A stretch of DNA of 64,000 bases, taken from positions 124,001-188,000 of the forward strand of contig CAJTRI010000001.1 of assembly GCA_910578615.1 (NCBI GenBank). Reading direction: 5' to 3'. Below are positions 9,206 through 17,957 of the stretch, piece by piece (positions within the stretch are counted from its first letter, which is position 1; each line of letters opens with the position of its first letter). Below the pieces are notes generated by a model. That model worked only from the letters and a program-made list of their open reading frames with translations, was not told the DNA's origin and made no database searches. Origin of the DNA: an uncultured Duncaniella sp. Its GTDB lineage: Bacteria; Bacteroidota; Bacteroidia; Bacteroidales; Muribaculaceae. The translations under genes and the position numbers were made by a program.

Positions 9206-10597
9206 ATGGAAGAAAAAACCATCATAGCCCTTGAAATAGGTAGCTCCAAGATAAAAGGAGCGATCGGCACTGTCGATCTCTCAGGCTCGCTCAATGTCAA
9301 AGCCGTAGAGGAGGAGCGAATATGCGACATTGTCCGCTACGGCTGCATACGCAACGTGGTTGAGACAGCTGCCGCAGTGCGTAGTGTGGTGGGACGCCTC
9401 GAACAGCGCGTCATTCCTCGCAAGATAGAGGGGGTATATCTAAGCATCGGGGGGCGGTCGCTCTCTGCGGCGGTCATCAGCGTGGAGCGTCGTCTCTCGC
9501 AGGAGGCCGAGATAACCCGACGTCTCATAGAGGATATTACGGACGAGGCCCTTGCATCGTCCATTCCTGACCGCAGCGTGGTCAGTGTGGTTCCGCGCGA
9601 ACTGATGGTCGACGGTTCGCCGGCTCCGCGTCCTGTGGGGATGATAGGCTCCCATGTCGGGGCCAGACTCAATCTTATCACGTGCCGCACCCAGCTCCTG
9701 CGCAATCTGTCTCGTGTCATAGAGGAACGCATGGGGCTTAAAATCATGGACACATTCGTGCGTCCGCTTGCCGAGGCCGATCTCGTGCTTACCCCAGAGG
9801 AAAAGCGTCTCGGTTGTGTGCTTGTCGATTTCGGCGCAGAGACCACGACCGTGGCTATCTATAAGAACGGCGTGCTGGTGCATCTGGCCACACTTCCGCT
9901 CGGTTCACGCAACATCACACGTGACATCACCTCGCTTAACCATCTTGAAGAAAGGGCCGAGGAACTCAAAATACAGGGCGGTACGGCTATTCCGGCCGGC
10001 TCGGAGGCAGGTGTGATATGCGGCGGCGGTGAGTATGCGGCCATCAACAATTATGTATGTGCCCGCGCCGGAGAGATTATCCTGAACATAGTGAAACAGG
10101 TCGAATATGCCGGCCTTACTCCCGACCGTCTTCCCGAAGGAATCGTCATCATCGGCCGTGGCGCCCGTCTTACGGGTTTCACCCAGCGTCTCGAACAGCT
10201 TTCGGGTCTCAAAGTGCGCACCGGCGCCATAGGCAACAAGGTGCGCGTGCTCGACGGACGCATCTCCGGTGCCGATGCCGTGGATGTAATCTCCATACTT
10301 TCGGAGGCTGCCAAAGCCGGCCCCCGCGAATGTCTTAGTCCCGCTCCCGCTCCTGTCGTGACCCCCGATCCTCCCCGGCAGGTAGAGCCGGAGAAGCCCA
10401 AGGTGGTGACTCCTCCCGTACAGGTTGTCGAGAGACCCAAGGTGGTCACACCTCCCGTCGTGACCCCTCCCAAACCATTAACTCCCGAACCCGAGGCTGA
10501 GAAGACTCGGAAGAAAGGCGGATGGTCGTTAGGCGACCTGCGCCGCCGAGTTGCGAATCTCCTCAGTGAGAACCTCTATGAGGATGATGACGAGTAA
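9206..10597 (+). CDS. ftsA: Cell division protein FtsA (actin-like membrane tether)
   Basis: This actin-fold ATPase tethers FtsZ to the inner membrane. Phosphate-1 (ALEIGSSKIKGAIG, residues 9-22), phosphate-2 (LVDFGAETTTVAIYKNG) and an adenosine-type region (GIVIIGRGARLTG) are visible. The C-terminal region (about 380-440) is a proline-rich linker with an imperfect repeat, PKVVTPPVQVVER then PKVVTPPVVTPP, also visible in the DNA near 10397-10470. The protein ends in an amphipathic stretch (WSLGDLRRRVANLLSE), the likely membrane-targeting helix, before an acidic tail. ftsZ follows after 31 bp. Confidence 0.95.
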   Translation: MEEKTIIALEIGSSKIKGAIGTVDLSGSLNVKAVEEERICDIVRYGCIRNVVETAAAVRSVVGRLEQRVIPRKIEGVYLSIGGRSLSAAVISVERRLSQEAEITRRLIEDITDEALASSIPDRSVVSVVPRELMVDGSPAPRPVGMIGSHVGARLNLITCRTQLLRNLSRVIEERMGLKIMDTFVRPLAEADLVLTPEEKRLGCVLVDFGAETTTVAIYKNGVLVHLATLPLGSRNITRDITSLNHLEERAEELKIQGGTAIPAGSEAGVICGGGEYAAINNYVCARAGEIILNIVKQVEYAGLTPDRLPEGIVIIGRGARLTGFTQRLEQLSGLKVRTGAIGNKVRVLDGRISGADAVDVISILSEAAKAGPRECLSPAPAPVVTPDPPRQVEPEKPKVVTPPVQVVERPKVVTPPVVTPPKPLTPEPEAEKTRKKGGWSLGDLRRRVANLLSENLYEDDDE

Positions 10598-10628
10598 TAG
10601 TTTCCAATAGTGTAAAAAAGAAAGAATC

Positions 10629-12080
10629 ATGTCCGAATACAACAACCTCAACAACAATATTGACGATACTACTGCGTTTGCAGCTACCAACTCGTCACTT
10701 GATGAAGCGGATCCCATAATCATCAAGGCGGTAGGTGTGGGCGGCGGCGGCAACAATGCCGTGAACCACATGTTCCGTCAGAACATCAGCCAGGTGTCGT
10801 ATGTCAATATCAACACTGACCGGCAGGCTTTGAAGCACTCGTCCGTACCCAACAAGCTGATGATAGGCAACGGTCTCGGCGCGGGTAACAAGCCGGAGGT
10901 GGCACGTGCGTTTGCCGAGGACAGCGCCGAGGAGATCAGCGCTATATTCGATGATGATACCAAGATGGTGTTTATCACGGCCGGTATGGGTGGCGGCACC
11001 GGCACCGGTGCGGCCCCGGTCGTGGCAAGGATAGCCCGCGAGAGGGGGCTTCTCACTATCGGCATCGTCACCATCCCGTTCCTTTTTGAGGGACAGGCCA
11101 AGATCAAGAAGGCCATTGCCGGCGCCGACGAGATGGCCCAGTATGTGGACGCCCTACTTGTCATCAACAACGAGCGGCTTACCGAGATATACGGTGACTT
11201 CAACTTCCTCAACGCGTTCGGCAAGGCTGACGACACTCTCTCGGTTGCAGCAAGCTCGATTTCTGAGATTATCACCAGTGACGGTCTCATCAACCTTGAC
11301 TTCAATGACGTGGACTCCACTCTTCGCAACGGTGGTGCGGCCATTATCTCTACCGGCTACGGCGAAGGTGAGGGACGTGTCTCTGCCGCTATACGTGACG
11401 CGCTCAATTCACCTCTGTTGAAAAACCGTGACATTCTCGGCTCCAAGAAACTTCTCTTCAACATCTATTTTAATCCTGATGCGGAAGAGGAATTCCTTAT
11501 GTCTGAGACCAACGAGCTTGCAGCCTTCATCAGCTCCATCAACTCGGAGGTCGATGTGGTGTGGGGAGTCAGCTTTGACCGTTCTCTCGGCAACGGCGTG
11601 AAGATTACGATTCTTGCGGCAGGCTTTGACGTCACGATACGTGACGAGGAGGATGACATAATCCGTGGACAGAAGAGTGCCGGCGGAGGCTTCGTGTTTC
11701 CCGGCGGAAACCGGGCCGGCGCTTCACGCCAGACATCGGCATCCGTAGAACGCGCGGTTCCGTCCACTCCTATGGGTACCCCTGCCACTCCTCCTCCTGC
11801 TCCCAAGGCTGTAAATCCGGCTGCCCGCGTCTCAGACCAGCGCATAGCCGAGGAATATGGTGCCAACAAGCTTCAAGACCTTGCCGGCAGCAAGGATCGC
11901 TCTTCAACAATCATTCTCGGCATGAACCAGCTTGACGATGATTCGATATGTGACACTCTTGACCGCTATCCCACTTACAAGCGTGACCGCAAGATTGTGG
12001 AGGGTGTACAGAACGGCGCATATGACTCTACGGCCCGTGTAGCCTCACAGTCCTCGGGACAGACTTTTTATTACTCCTAA
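10629..12080 (+). CDS. ftsZ: Cell division GTPase FtsZ
   Basis: This tubulin-like GTPase forms the division ring. GVGGGGNNAVNHMF, NTDRQAL, the tubulin signature GGGTGTGAAP and the T7 region (LINLDFNDVDSTL) are present within the first 330 residues. The linker from about 345 to 440 is rich in A, P and S. The usual short C-terminal FtsA/ZipA-binding peptide is not obvious. The nearest candidate is RYPTYKRDRK, followed by a further roughly 30-residue Ser/Gln-rich tail ending FYYS. Length is 483 residues. It is the last gene of the cluster and is followed by a strong terminator. Confidence 0.96.
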   Translation: MSEYNNLNNNIDDTTAFAATNSSLDEADPIIIKAVGVGGGGNNAVNHMFRQNISQVSYVNINTDRQALKHSSVPNKLMIGNGLGAGNKPEVARAFAEDSAEEISAIFDDDTKMVFITAGMGGGTGTGAAPVVARIARERGLLTIGIVTIPFLFEGQAKIKKAIAGADEMAQYVDALLVINNERLTEIYGDFNFLNAFGKADDTLSVAASSISEIITSDGLINLDFNDVDSTLRNGGAAIISTGYGEGEGRVSAAIRDALNSPLLKNRDILGSKKLLFNIYFNPDAEEEFLMSETNELAAFISSINSEVDVVWGVSFDRSLGNGVKITILAAGFDVTIRDEEDDIIRGQKSAGGGFVFPGGNRAGASRQTSASVERAVPSTPMGTPATPPPAPKAVNPAARVSDQRIAEEYGANKLQDLAGSKDRSSTIILGMNQLDDDSICDTLDRYPTYKRDRKIVEGVQNGAYDSTARVASQSSGQTFYYS

Positions 12081-12109
12081 GTGTTTGATGCCTGAAATAA
12101 GGAAGGTAT

Positions 12110-12150
12110 CAAAACATTACGGGCCGCTCTGAGCGGCCCGTAATGTTTTG
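12110..12150 (+). terminator. Strong hairpin terminator after ftsZ
   Basis: A perfect 20-nt inverted repeat (12110-12129 and 12131-12150) has a GC-rich core (GGGCCGCTC/GAGCGGCCC) flanked by AAAACATTA/TAATGTTTT. The outer TTTTG of the right arm supplies the U-rich tail. It starts 30 bp after the ftsZ stop and closes the division operon. Confidence 0.85.
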
Positions 12151-12190
12151 ATTATATGTCTTCTTGTTTATACGGCATGTTGGTATATAC

Positions 12191-12275
12191 ACCAAACGAG
12201 GAGTTGATATCACATCGACTCCTCGTTTAGATAATAAACCAATCATTATCACATTTCTTGCAATGGAAAAAGTAA
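12191..12275 (+). repeat. Dispersed hairpin repeat, copy A
   Basis: About 85 bp begin with a hairpin (AACGAGGAGT...ACTCCTCGTT, arms about 12194-12203 and 12218-12227). A conserved tail follows, 12233-12276, running from AATAAACCAATC to GGAAAAAGTAAT. The same unit occurs inverted at 25316-25400, with the tail identical and the hairpin carrying a few substitutions. Copy A lies downstream of ftsZ in the same orientation. The two copies share no similarity outside the unit. Function unknown; it may be a terminator-like REP element or a small non-autonomous repeat. Confidence 0.8.
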
Positions 12276-12277
12276 TT

Positions 12278-12509
12278 TTGCTATGTATCTTATAAACGTC
12301 CCGCATACGGGATGGTTCACTATATGCGCGATTTTTTTTGCTAAAAAAACAACCTCGTTTTGTAATAAGCTGGGAAATAGCTAATTTAGCAAAATAAAAG
12401 CTTTTCATCGCAAGCAACTGTCTTTATGCTCTGCCGGGAGATTCGTAAATATCATGTGTGTAAACACTTTTTAACCGTTGTGTGCATGTATATTGCCCCC
12501 GGCAGGTGT
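12278..12509. other. Non-coding, A+T-rich stretch before recA
   Basis: Together with the terminator and repeat copy A this makes the only gene-free stretch over 300 bp in the window (12081-12545). It holds A/T runs, a short palindrome (AGCTAATTTAGC region near 12378-12390) and no convincing reading frame. I see no tRNA or recognised RNA fold. It may hold upstream regulatory sequence of recA. Confidence 0.5.
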
Positions 12510-12517
12510 TAAATTTG
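12510..12517 (+). promoter_or_regulatory. Candidate -7 box of recA
   Basis: TAAATTTG matches the Bacteroidetes -7 consensus TAnnTTTG and lies 28 bp before the recA start. I do not see a TTTG at the expected 19-21 bp upstream, so only half of the promoter is supported. No SOS box is recognisable. Confidence 0.45.
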
Positions 12518-12545
12518 TATTATAATTAAAAACAATAGAAAGAAT

Positions 12546-13757
12546 ATGGCAAAAAAGGATACTGCGTCCAAGGGCGCCAAAGACAAGGAACTTGACCCGG
12601 CCAAGGCCAAACTCGCGGCTCTGGCGCAGGCAATGGGTAATATTGAGAAAAACTACGGACGTGGCGCTATAATGAAGCTCGGAGACGAGCAGATCGAGGA
12701 TATAGACGTCATTCCGTCCGGCTCGATAGGCCTCAACTATGCCCTCGGTGTGGGGGGCTATCCTCGTGGCCGCATTATCGAGATTTATGGCCCTGAGTCG
12801 TCCGGCAAGACCACTCTTGCCATCCATGCCATAGCCGAGGCCCAGAAGGCCGGAGGTATAGCCGCCATAATTGACGCCGAGCATGCGTTTGACCGTTTCT
12901 ATGCCGAGAAACTCGGCGTGGATGTCAACAACCTCCTCATGTCACAGCCTGACAACGGCGAGCAGGCTCTTGAAATAGCTGACCAGCTCATACGCTCCTC
13001 GGCCATAGACATCCTCGTGGTCGATTCCGTAGCCGCTCTTACTCCTAAAAGCGAGATTGACGGAGACATGGGTGACAAGAATGTCGGCGTCCAGGCCCGA
13101 CTGATGTCGCAGGCAATGAGAAAGCTGACTGGAACGATAGCGCGTACAAACACGACATGTATCTTCATCAACCAGCTGCGCGAGAAGATAGGCGTTATGT
13201 TCGGCCCCTCGGAGACAACCACCGGCGGCAACGCACTGAAATTCTATGCTTCCGTGCGTATCGACATACGTCCTTCCACAGCCATCAAGGATGGTGACGA
13301 CATACTCGGCAAGCTCACCAAGGTAAAGGTGGTCAAGAACAAGGTGGCACCTCCCTTTAAACGTGCGGAGTTTGACATCATGTTCGGAGAGGGAATCTCT
13401 AAAAGCGGCGAGATTATAGACCTCGGCGTGGAGCTGGATATAATCCAGAAGAGCGGTTCATGGTTCTCCTACAACGGTTCCAAACTGGCCCAGGGACGTG
13501 ATGCTGCCAAGCGTGTCATACAGGACAACCCCGAACTTGCAGAGGAACTTGAAGCAAAGATCATGGAGGCCCTCCGTTCCCAGACACCTGGCAAGAAGAG
13601 TGGGAAGAAACCCGCTTCTAAGCCGACGAAGGACAAGGACGCAGCAGATGCGCAGGACGAAGAGCCTACCGCTGATGACATCAACGACCTTGACGATTTC
13701 TCCGATGACGGCTCCCTGCCTCTTCCTGATGACTTCTCCATCGAGGAAGATATCTGA
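12546..13757 (+). CDS. recA: Recombinase RecA
   Basis: This recombinase forms filaments on single-stranded DNA for strand exchange and the SOS response. Walker A GPESSGKTT lies at about residues 82-90, the Walker B region is DILVVDSVAAL, and the DNA-binding loops (MSQAMRKLTG and GGNALKFYASVR) are intact. At 403 residues it is longer than the usual roughly 350. The extra length is a Lys-rich linker followed by a strongly acidic tail (DDINDLDDFSDDG...FSIEEDI). Acidic tails normally restrain RecA. It is a single-gene unit with its own terminator. Confidence 0.97.
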   Translation: MAKKDTASKGAKDKELDPAKAKLAALAQAMGNIEKNYGRGAIMKLGDEQIEDIDVIPSGSIGLNYALGVGGYPRGRIIEIYGPESSGKTTLAIHAIAEAQKAGGIAAIIDAEHAFDRFYAEKLGVDVNNLLMSQPDNGEQALEIADQLIRSSAIDILVVDSVAALTPKSEIDGDMGDKNVGVQARLMSQAMRKLTGTIARTNTTCIFINQLREKIGVMFGPSETTTGGNALKFYASVRIDIRPSTAIKDGDDILGKLTKVKVVKNKVAPPFKRAEFDIMFGEGISKSGEIIDLGVELDIIQKSGSWFSYNGSKLAQGRDAAKRVIQDNPELAEELEAKIMEALRSQTPGKKSGKKPASKPTKDKDAADAQDEEPTADDINDLDDFSDDGSLPLPDDFSIEEDI

Positions 13758-13796
13758 TTGCCGCCCATAACATACTGAAACTATATTTCCCTCTTG

Positions 13797-13833
13797 AAAA
13801 CAGTCTCGGATATCTATATTCCGAGGCTGTTTT
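13797..13833 (+). terminator. Terminator after recA
   Basis: Arms AAAACAGTCTCGGA (13797-13810) and TCCGAGGCTGTTTT (13820-13833) pair with one G-U wobble and a 9-nt loop. The right arm ends in TTTT. It lies 39 bp after the recA stop. Confidence 0.8.
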
Positions 13834-13932
13834 ATGTCTGGTATATGGCATTGTCAAGATTTATTATGCATGAGTTTTTGACCAATTTAGGGGAGTTTTA
13901 GGAGGATTTTATAGTTAAAAAACCTTTAATAG

Positions 13933-13964
13933 TTTGGCTGTCTCGGGGGATAGGGCTAACTTTG
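13933..13964 (+). promoter_or_regulatory. Promoter of the FadL/OmpP1-like gene
   Basis: TTTG at 13933-13936, a 20-bp spacer and TAACTTTG at 13957-13964 match the Bacteroidetes consensus exactly. The predicted transcript start (about 13970) lies downstream of the far-upstream in-frame ATG at 13962, so translation should begin at 13989. Confidence 0.8.
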
Positions 13965-13988
13965 CCTCCGTTTTTTAACTTATTCTAT

Positions 13989-15419
13989 ATGAAAAAATTA
14001 ATCTTTTCAGCCCTTTCGCTGATGCTTGGCGCCGGGGTGGCGCTGGCTGAAGGCTACCAGATCAATTCATTATCGTCTAAACAGATAGGTATGGGTCACA
14101 CGGGCGTGGCGCTCAAACTCGGCGGAGAGAGCATGTTCTTCAATCCCGCAGGTATGGCCTTTATGGACAAGACTCTCGACCTCTCGGGCTCTTTCACAGG
14201 CATCATGCCTACATGTACCGCCACAGTGGACGGTAAGGATTATGAGACTGACAATGGAGTCTCTACCCCTATCAATGTCAATGCCGCTTTCTCTATATAT
14301 CCCAATCTCAAAGCCGGTGTGTCGTTCTATACACCTTATGGCTCGGCAATCAACTGGACTGACAACTGGCCCGGGGCACCTCTGAGCCAGAACGTGAGCC
14401 TCAAAACCTTCACCATACAGCCCACTGTCTCATGGGCTATTACCAAGAAGCTCTCCGTAGGTCTCGGCGCCATGATCACATGGGGTACGGTTGATCTCAA
14501 CAAGGGCCTTGTCCCTGCCTCTACCGCCGACAAGGCTATCGCGGCACTGACCGCTCTCGGCCAGCTTCCTGCCGGTACCCCCTCCTTCGGTTCCACTACT
14601 CCTGCCTCGGTCAATCTTAACGGTAAAGCCGACGTGGCTGTGGGATTCAACGTGGGCGTGATGTATGATATTCTCGACAATCTTACCGTGGGTGTCTCCT
14701 ACCGTTCCAAAATGATGATGAAGGTCAAGGCCGGTGATGCAGCCGTCAGCTATGCCAACCCGGTTGCACAGGGTATTCTCGGCGAGACCCTCGACCTCAT
14801 CAACAATGCCAACTTCAAGGCCGAGATGCCCTGTCCCTATGTGCTCGGTCTCGGTGTGAGCTACAAACCTGTATCACGACTCACTCTTGCTTTTGATGCA
14901 CGTCTGACAGGCTGGAACGCCTATAAGAGCCTTGACGTGGAGTTTCTTGCAGAACAGCTTCGTCCTTTCGACCAGCACATTGACAAGAAATATAAGAATT
15001 CATGGTGTTACTCGCTCGGAGCCGAGTATGCCGTAACCGACCGTTTTGACGCCCGTGTAGGACTCATGGTCGATACATCTCCCGTAAACAAGAATCTTTA
15101 CAATCCCGAGACACCGGGTATGACCAAGATAGAGCCTACGGTAGGGCTTTCCTTCCGTCCCATCCCCTCGCTTTCCATAGACCTCGGCTTCATGTATGTC
15201 CACGGATGTGGCCTTAAAAACGCATCTTGCGAGTATCAGGATCTTCTCGGAGCCATGCTTCCCGGTCGTCTGACATCAGCCCTCGTGCAAGCCGGAGTTC
15301 CACAGGCCACGGCTGAGGCAATGGTGGCCAAGTACGGTTTCACCCCTTCCGCCAAGTTCACGGCAGATTATAAGCTGCACGCCTTTATCCCTTCCATCGG
15401 CGTAAGCTATTCGTTCTAA
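13989..15419 (+). CDS. FadL/OmpP1/TodX-family outer-membrane transport protein
   Basis: The product is probably an outer-membrane beta-barrel that admits hydrophobic compounds such as long-chain fatty acids. The chosen start gives 476 residues with a signal peptide (MKKLIFSALSLMLGAGVALA). The mature N terminus EGYQINSLSSKQIGMGHTGVAL and the following SMFFNPAGMAFMDK carry the family's NPAG-type motif. The rest shows alternating strands and ends in an aromatic residue (SIGVSYSF), as outer-membrane barrels do. An in-frame ATG at 13962 is rejected because it overlaps the promoter. The gene stands alone between two terminators. Confidence 0.88.
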   Translation: MKKLIFSALSLMLGAGVALAEGYQINSLSSKQIGMGHTGVALKLGGESMFFNPAGMAFMDKTLDLSGSFTGIMPTCTATVDGKDYETDNGVSTPINVNAAFSIYPNLKAGVSFYTPYGSAINWTDNWPGAPLSQNVSLKTFTIQPTVSWAITKKLSVGLGAMITWGTVDLNKGLVPASTADKAIAALTALGQLPAGTPSFGSTTPASVNLNGKADVAVGFNVGVMYDILDNLTVGVSYRSKMMMKVKAGDAAVSYANPVAQGILGETLDLINNANFKAEMPCPYVLGLGVSYKPVSRLTLAFDARLTGWNAYKSLDVEFLAEQLRPFDQHIDKKYKNSWCYSLGAEYAVTDRFDARVGLMVDTSPVNKNLYNPETPGMTKIEPTVGLSFRPIPSLSIDLGFMYVHGCGLKNASCEYQDLLGAMLPGRLTSALVQAGVPQATAEAMVAKYGFTPSAKFTADYKLHAFIPSIGVSYSF

Positions 15420-15433
15420 GCCGGGAAGTTAAG

Positions 15434-15488
15434 AACCAAACAGAGGAGGAATGATGTGGGAAACACATCATTCCTCCTCTGTTTGGTT
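15434..15488. terminator. Bidirectional terminator between convergent genes
   Basis: A perfect 25-bp inverted repeat (15434-15458 and 15464-15488) with loop GGAAA is flanked by A's on the left and T's on the right. It lies between the FadL-like gene (+) and the first FKBP gene (-), and can end both transcripts. Confidence 0.85.
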
Positions 15489-15510
15489 TTATATCTAAGT
15501 CCCGAAAGGT

Positions 15511-16416
15511 TTATTTGCCGGGATTGACGTCGATAGCCTCTACCTCGAATACGAGTGTCGAGTTAGGCCCGATGCCGGCCTGGGGAGCGCCGTCAACACC
15601 ATAGGCAAGTTCGCCGGGGATATAGAAGATATACTTTGAGCCTTTGTTCATCATGGCAAGGCCCTCGCCGAATCCGGGAACGGTCTGGCGGGGTGAAAGC
15701 TCTACGCCGTTGTCGTTGCTGTCGAATACGGTGCCGTCAATGAGCTGGCCTTTGTATTTGACGTTGGCCGAACCGCTCTTGCCTACTGTGGCGCCGTTAC
15801 CTTCCTTAACCACCTTGTATGCGAGGCCGGAAGGAGTGGTCTTGATGGATGCGTCCTTGGCCATGGCGTCCTTTATGTAGGCAGCGCCTTTCTCTTTGTT
15901 GTTCTTAGCCTCGGGCGAGTTCTCCTTGGCAGCTTTTGCGGCCTCTTCCTGTGCCTGATAGTATTCCATTATCTTTCCCTGTGCCTGCTGGGAGAGGCTC
16001 TGGAAAAGTCTCTGAGCCTCCTGCATTGCCTCGGGGGTCACGGAGTCGGTCATAAATGCCTTGGCATATGCGTCATATACCTTTGCGCGGTCAATCTTGA
16101 TACCGGCCTGTTCGTAGCGGTAAAGCTGGCCGGCAAGGTTGAGGCCGAACGAGAGACCTGTGAGATAGCCCTGCTGGGTGGTATCGGTCATAATTACCTG
16201 CTTGAATCCCCGGAGGATATCGTCCTTTTTGAGGGCGGCCTTCTGGTCGGCGGGGATGCCGGCATAGTCTGCGGCGAGACGGAGACCCTGGCTCTGGCCG
16301 AGGGTGGTCGAGAGAGAGTCTGCAAAGCCCTTGTCGGAGCCTGTTGAGGAGCTTCCAGAACATGCTCCGAGAGTCAGTGCGGCCAGTGCGCCGCAAGCGA
16401 TAAGAATCTTTTTCAT
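15511..16416 (-). CDS. FKBP-type peptidyl-prolyl isomerase, lipoprotein
   Basis: This is a prolyl cis-trans isomerase, probably anchored in the cell envelope. The signal peptide ends in a lipobox (LTLGAC, Cys at about 19). Residues 30-170 form an FKBP_N-type helical dimerisation region. The FKBP domain (about 190-300) has the landmarks TTPSGLAYKVVKEGNG, VKYKGQLIDGTVFDS, VPGFGEGLAMMNKGSKYIFYIP and LAYG. Length is 301 residues. It is the third of three FKBP genes on this strand, 27 bp after the second, so they are probably co-transcribed. Its protein substrates cannot be inferred. Confidence 0.92.
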   Translation of the reverse strand: MKKILIACGALAALTLGACSGSSSTGSDKGFADSLSTTLGQSQGLRLAADYAGIPADQKAALKKDDILRGFKQVIMTDTTQQGYLTGLSFGLNLAGQLYRYEQAGIKIDRAKVYDAYAKAFMTDSVTPEAMQEAQRLFQSLSQQAQGKIMEYYQAQEEAAKAAKENSPEAKNNKEKGAAYIKDAMAKDASIKTTPSGLAYKVVKEGNGATVGKSGSANVKYKGQLIDGTVFDSNDNGVELSPRQTVPGFGEGLAMMNKGSKYIFYIPGELAYGVDGAPQAGIGPNSTLVFEVEAIDVNPGK

Positions 16417-16443
16417 TTTTATAGTTTAAAATGTAGTTCGTTT

Positions 16444-17223
16444 TTATTCGATGGATACCAGCTTTACTATAAAGCGGAGTGCCGCTCCCGGCGGTATCAC
16501 CCCTGCCGCTCCGCTGTCGCCATAGGCAAGGGATGCAGGGATATGGAGTTCGTAGGTTCCTCCCGGTTTCATGAGCCTTATACCCTCGGTCAGGCCGGTG
16601 ACAAAACGGTCTGTGTCAAAAAGCGTAGGCTCGTCAGTCTCGTCAAAGACTGTCCCGTCAGAGAGCATCCCGGTATAGAGGAGGCGAACCTTACTGCCTT
16701 CTGCCGGCATGGGGCCTTCTCCCTCGGTCAATACTTTGAACACGAGGCCCGAAGCGGTTGTCACGGCCCCTTCCGTATTGGCTGCCTCTCTGATAAATGC
16801 CTCCTGAGAGGCCGGTGAGAAGGCTTCTGATTGTCTTGCGTCTATTTGGGAGTCTATGTAGGCTCCTGCCTCCTCGGTTGTGAATCCCACGCTCTTTCCC
16901 TCTGCAACGGCTATTAGGGAATTGATGAGCACGTCGCGGTCAGCCGTCATCCCGAGTTGTTCCATCTGCTCGAATCCGCCCAGTACATTTATACCCATCG
17001 TGGCTCCACGCATGTAGGCGTTACGTCCGATTGAGTCGTTTTTGAGCACTTCGCGCAGACCTCTGACAAACTCCTTCCTGCCTCTGGTGTCAAGGTCATC
17101 GGTCTTGAAGGCCGATCCCCAGAACGTGGCCAGTGCGCGGGCCAAGGTGTCGCTTCTCCCGGTGGCTCCTGCCTCCGGGAGAAATGACGCAAGGATTAGT
17201 ATGGCTGTGATCCAGCGGAGCAT
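16444..17223 (-). CDS. FKBP-type peptidyl-prolyl isomerase, secreted
   Basis: A 259-residue prolyl isomerase with an N-terminal signal peptide (MLRWITAILILASFLPEAGATG) and no lipobox cysteine, so probably periplasmic. A helical FKBP_N-like region (about 25-140) precedes the FKBP domain (TTASGLVFKVLTEGEG, VRLLYTGMLSDGTVFDET, LAYG). The active-site region is more divergent than in its two neighbours. Its start ATG shares one base with the stop of the preceding gene (TGATG), a sign of translational coupling. Confidence 0.9.
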   Translation of the reverse strand: MLRWITAILILASFLPEAGATGRSDTLARALATFWGSAFKTDDLDTRGRKEFVRGLREVLKNDSIGRNAYMRGATMGINVLGGFEQMEQLGMTADRDVLINSLIAVAEGKSVGFTTEEAGAYIDSQIDARQSEAFSPASQEAFIREAANTEGAVTTASGLVFKVLTEGEGPMPAEGSKVRLLYTGMLSDGTVFDETDEPTLFDTDRFVTGLTEGIRLMKPGGTYELHIPASLAYGDSGAAGVIPPGAALRFIVKLVSIE

Positions 17224-17855
17224 CAGTCAAGAACCTTGATTAGCTCTACATCGAAGATGAGGGTTGCGTTGGGGCCTATGACGCCGCCGGCACCCTGGGG
17301 GCCGTAGGCGAGTTGGGAGGGGATAAAGAGGCGCCATTTCGATCCGGCCTTCATGAGCTGCAATGCCTCGACCCAGCCGGGTATAACCTGTGTGACGCCG
17401 AAAGTGGCGGGCACCCCCCGGTCTACGGAGCTGTCAAAGACGGTGCCGTCGATGAGTTTGCCTGTGTAGTGTACCTCAACGCGGTCGGTTGACTTGGGCA
17501 TGGGGCCGTCTCCTTCTTCGAGAATCTCGTATTGCAGGCCGGACGGGGTTGTGTGGACTTCTTCGCGTTTGCCGTTCTCTTCGAGATACTGTCTGCCGGC
17601 AGCTTCGTTTACCTCGGCCATCTTTGAGGCCTCTGCCTGCTGCCTGGCTTCGAGAGCCTCGAAATATTTCTGTATTTCAGCCTTGGCCTCGTCATAGCTC
17701 ATCTTGGGTTCGGAGCCATAGAATACGGCGGCCACGCCGTCGGCGAAATCCTGCACGTCAAGCTGCTGGATACCGCTGGCGCGGAAGTTATTACCCATGC
17801 TCAGACCGAGGGCATAGCTGATCCGGTCAAGGGCTTTCTTTTCGTTAGTTTCCAT
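17223..17855 (-). CDS. FKBP-type peptidyl-prolyl isomerase (FklB/Mip-like)
   Basis: A 210-residue prolyl isomerase without a signal peptide, so probably cytoplasmic. The N-terminal helical dimerisation region (KKALDRISYALGLSMGNNFR...) matches FklB/Mip proteins. The FKBP domain follows (TTPSGLQYEILEEGDG, VEVHYTGKLIDGTVFDSSVDRG, PATFGVTQVIPGWVEALQLM, PSQLAYGPQGAGG) and keeps the usual active-site aromatics. It is the first of the three-gene FKBP unit, with a -7-like box about 50 bp upstream. Confidence 0.93.
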   Translation of the reverse strand: METNEKKALDRISYALGLSMGNNFRASGIQQLDVQDFADGVAAVFYGSEPKMSYDEAKAEIQKYFEALEARQQAEASKMAEVNEAAGRQYLEENGKREEVHTTPSGLQYEILEEGDGPMPKSTDRVEVHYTGKLIDGTVFDSSVDRGVPATFGVTQVIPGWVEALQLMKAGSKWRLFIPSQLAYGPQGAGGVIGPNATLIFDVELIKVLD

Positions 17856-17905
17856 AAATAGTTAATTTGTTACAATAAGGTGTGAGGAGACCGTTATTTA
17901 GGTTG

Positions 17906-17938
17906 CAAAGTTAGGGGATTTTGGCGGTCTTCTTCAAG
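17906..17938 (-). promoter_or_regulatory. Candidate promoter of the FKBP unit
   Basis: On the minus strand, TAACTTTG (17913-17906) is a full -7 consensus match. CTTG (17938-17935) sits 21 bp upstream as an imperfect -33 element. The distance to the first FKBP start is 50 bp. Confidence 0.6.
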
Positions 17939-17957
17939 TTTTTTAATTAAAAAAGTT

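Noticed and set aside
10397..10476. Short direct repeats as a possible CRISPR or satellite
   Set aside because: They are two in-frame copies encoding PKVVTPP in the proline-rich linker of FtsA, not an array with spacers.
12109..12417. 102-residue open frame on the minus strand in the ftsZ-recA gap
   Set aside because: It runs through the ftsZ terminator and the dispersed repeat, and its composition (many K, I and rare patterns) is unlike the neighbouring genes. No domain is recognisable.
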